DNA of 14,568 nt from an uncultured bacterium. GTDB taxonomy: Bacteria; Actinomycetota; Coriobacteriia; Coriobacteriales; Coriobacteriaceae. Shown here piece after piece: positions 13,376 to 14,568 of the stretch (the stretch's first letter is position 1; each line of letters starts with the position of its first letter). The notes under the pieces were generated by a model, which was not told the origin of the DNA, made no database searches, and saw only the letters and a program-made list of their open reading frames with translations. The stretch lies in NCBI GenBank assembly GCA_905215765.1, contig CAJMRP010000046.1, positions 1-14,568 on the forward strand, read 5' to 3'. The position numbers were made by a program, and so were the translations under genes.

Positions 13376-13412
13376 AAGTAACCTGAGTTTTTTAAATTCT
13401 TCGGAGGTTATT

Positions 13413-13925
13413 ATGAGTTCCGACAATCGCACTCCCCGGCTTCATTCCTTCCGCATCGCATGTGCGATAGCCTCTGCGACCCTTTGCGCCACCGCCATCG
13501 CACAAGTGGCGTTCTCCTTAAAGCCAGCAATCGAAGTGCTCGACAACCCTGTAATTGCAGACTCCCCCGCGTATCCAGCCCTTGCGATCTCGACATTGGT
13601 CCCTGCCGTCATCGGTATCGCTACGACCATCCTCAGCGCCGTTCTCGTGTGGACGATCAAGAGCGGAGACCCCTTCAAGAAAGGGTCTGCGACATGCTTG
13701 AAGGTGCTCGGCATTCTCTTCGTTGTTCAAGCTGCCACCAGCCTCTACGCCGGCTCACTCAAAACCTCCGTTTCGATGTTTGGCGGCGAGGGGGCCGTCG
13801 GCGCCCAAGAGATCGCTTCATCATTCGATTGGACCTCTCTGGTTCTCGGCATCGTCCTGTTCATGCTTTCCCAGCTCTTCTTGTACGCCCGAGAGCTGTA
13901 CCTCGACTCCGACGAGATTGCGTAA
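13413..13925 (+). CDS. DUF2975-like four-helix membrane protein
   Basis: The protein has 170 residues. GGAGG at 13402-13406 lies 6 nt before the ATG. Four membrane helices are visible: about 14-36 (ACAIASATLCATAIAQVAFS), 57-82 (ALAISTLVPAVIGIATTILS), 95-117 (CLKVLGILFVVQAATSLYAG) and 140-160 (WTSLVLGIVLFMLSQLFLYA), ending in an acidic tail (ELYLDSDEIA). The helix layout and the directly following YozG-like regulator gene are typical of DUF2975 proteins. The stop is 9 nt from the next start, so the two are co-transcribed. The function of the family is unknown; it may sense a membrane signal for its partner regulator. Divergence from the exporter suggests it takes part in controlling it. Confidence 0.78.
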   Translation: MSSDNRTPRLHSFRIACAIASATLCATAIAQVAFSLKPAIEVLDNPVIADSPAYPALAISTLVPAVIGIATTILSAVLVWTIKSGDPFKKGSATCLKVLGILFVVQAATSLYAGSLKTSVSMFGGEGAVGAQEIASSFDWTSLVLGIVLFMLSQLFLYARELYLDSDEIA

Positions 13926-13934
13926 GGAAACGCC

Positions 13935-14186
13935 ATGCCCGTAATTGTTCGCCTCGACAAGATCATGGCCGAGCGAAAGATTTCCTCGAACGAACTTGCC
14001 GAAAGGATTGGAACCACGCCCGTGAACCTGTCCCGTATTAAAAAAGGGCATATTCGCGGCATTCGCTTCAACACACTCGAGCAGCTATGCCTCGCCCTTC
14101 GTTGCCAACCCGGAGACCTTCTCGAAGTCATGAGCGAAGAGGATGCCCGAAAGGAGTTCGGACTCGATTGGTCCGCCGAGGATTAG
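13935..14186 (+). CDS. XRE/Cro-type transcriptional regulator (YozG-like)
   Basis: The protein has 83 residues. It has a helix-turn-helix of the lambda Cro/CI fold: MAERKISSNELAERIGTTPV followed by NLSRIKKGHIRGIRFNTLEQ, then LALRCQPGDLLEV, the usual end of the YozG/DUF2975-partner group. A short acidic C-terminal tail follows. AAGGAAACGCC precedes the ATG. It pairs with the DUF2975-like gene 9 nt upstream and probably binds the operator-like repeat at 13357-13375, autoregulating its operon and perhaps the divergent exporter. The stop codon is immediately followed, in the same frame, by a headless integrase. Confidence 0.9.
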   Translation: MPVIVRLDKIMAERKISSNELAERIGTTPVNLSRIKKGHIRGIRFNTLEQLCLALRCQPGDLLEVMSEEDARKEFGLDWSAED

Positions 14187-14568
14187 AGGGCGGTCGTACT
14201 CGCCCTGCACACGGGGATGCGAATCGGCGAGGTCTGCGGCCTTCGGTGGTGCGATGTGGATTTCGAGACGGGCCTGATCTCGATCAGACACTCGGTGGCG
14301 TACGCGAAGGGAATGGGTTCGTTCATCAAGGACACCAAGACCCATGACGCCAGGGGTATCCCCATCGACCCGGTCGGCCTACTCCCCTTCCTGAAGGAGA
14401 CCCACGAGATCGACTGCGGAAAGCTGCGCTTGCGCGGCCTTACCGGGGCGGTCGAGATCGGGGACTGCTACATCCTGTCGGAGCCGGGCGCGACCTTCGC
14501 GACGACAAGCTATATCCGCAGGGCGTTCAAGACGTTCTCGGAGACCAACGGCCTCATGGGCACCAACG
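14187..14568 (+). pseudogene. Tyrosine recombinase/integrase lacking its N-terminal half; runs off the window
   Basis: Directly after the XRE stop, in the same frame, the sequence reads AVVLALHTGMRIGEVCGLRW, which is box I of the tyrosine recombinase catalytic domain with its Arg. Then come VDFETGLISI and IKDTKTHDARGIPID, the beta-hairpin region with the catalytic Lys. The frame stays open to the last base; box II (HxxR) and the Tyr would be outside. The arm-binding and core-binding domains (about 150-200 residues) that should precede are absent, and no start codon with a ribosome site exists; the first ATG at 14217 is inside box I. This is a truncated gene, unless the missing part lies elsewhere through rearrangement. 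Confidence 0.8.

Overview
The window looks like the chromosome of a GC-rich gut actinobacterium of the Coriobacteria, most likely a Collinsella relative. This is inferred from codon use, the neighbourhood cysteine desulfurase / Nif3 / coiled-coil zinc ribbon / CoaBC, and the small-protein style of the accessory part. No database search was possible, so the genus is a judgement.

Positions 1-3549 are conserved core DNA on the + strand: the end of a cysteine desulfurase, a Nif3-family protein overlapping it by 4 nt, a coiled-coil zinc-ribbon protein, the coenzyme A enzyme CoaBC, and a tRNA-Pro(GGG) with its own promoter and a textbook terminator.

Positions 3550-8340 are accessory and patchy, with lower GC content and several gene relics. 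The main gene is a minus-strand surface protein (4030-4998): a type IVb (Flp-like) pilin leader and helix, a Gly/Ser/Ala linker, and a DUF6273-like C-terminal domain. Ten consecutive G residues in its coding strand lie between the start codon and the pilin signal, so it can probably switch on and off by slippage. Then come a small unknown + gene (5169-5462), a degenerate stretch with two minus-strand protein relics and an orphan terminator (5463-6048), a 41-residue amphipathic membrane peptide (6120-6245), two small membrane proteins (6488-6943, 7221-7460), and the C-terminal remnant of a DnaQ-like exonuclease followed by three strong inverted repeats.

Positions 7911-13277 are a minus-strand operon for an unusual ABC-2 type exporter, read from right to left: a 740-residue permease made of two tandem copies of a six-helix module, a stand-alone ATPase, a possible 43-residue peptide, a permease-ATPase fusion carrying a third copy of the module, and a small membrane-anchored protein. 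Divergent from it are a DUF2975-like four-helix membrane protein and a YozG-like XRE regulator (13413-14186), separated from the exporter by a perfect operator-like inverted repeat. The window ends in a tyrosine recombinase whose first half is missing and which abuts the XRE stop codon, a sign of past mobile-element rearrangement.

The two points most worth pursuing are the switchable pilin-DUF6273 protein, whose last ~40 residues resemble the variable region of a diversity-generating retroelement target, and the three-module exporter with small candidate peptides nearby.
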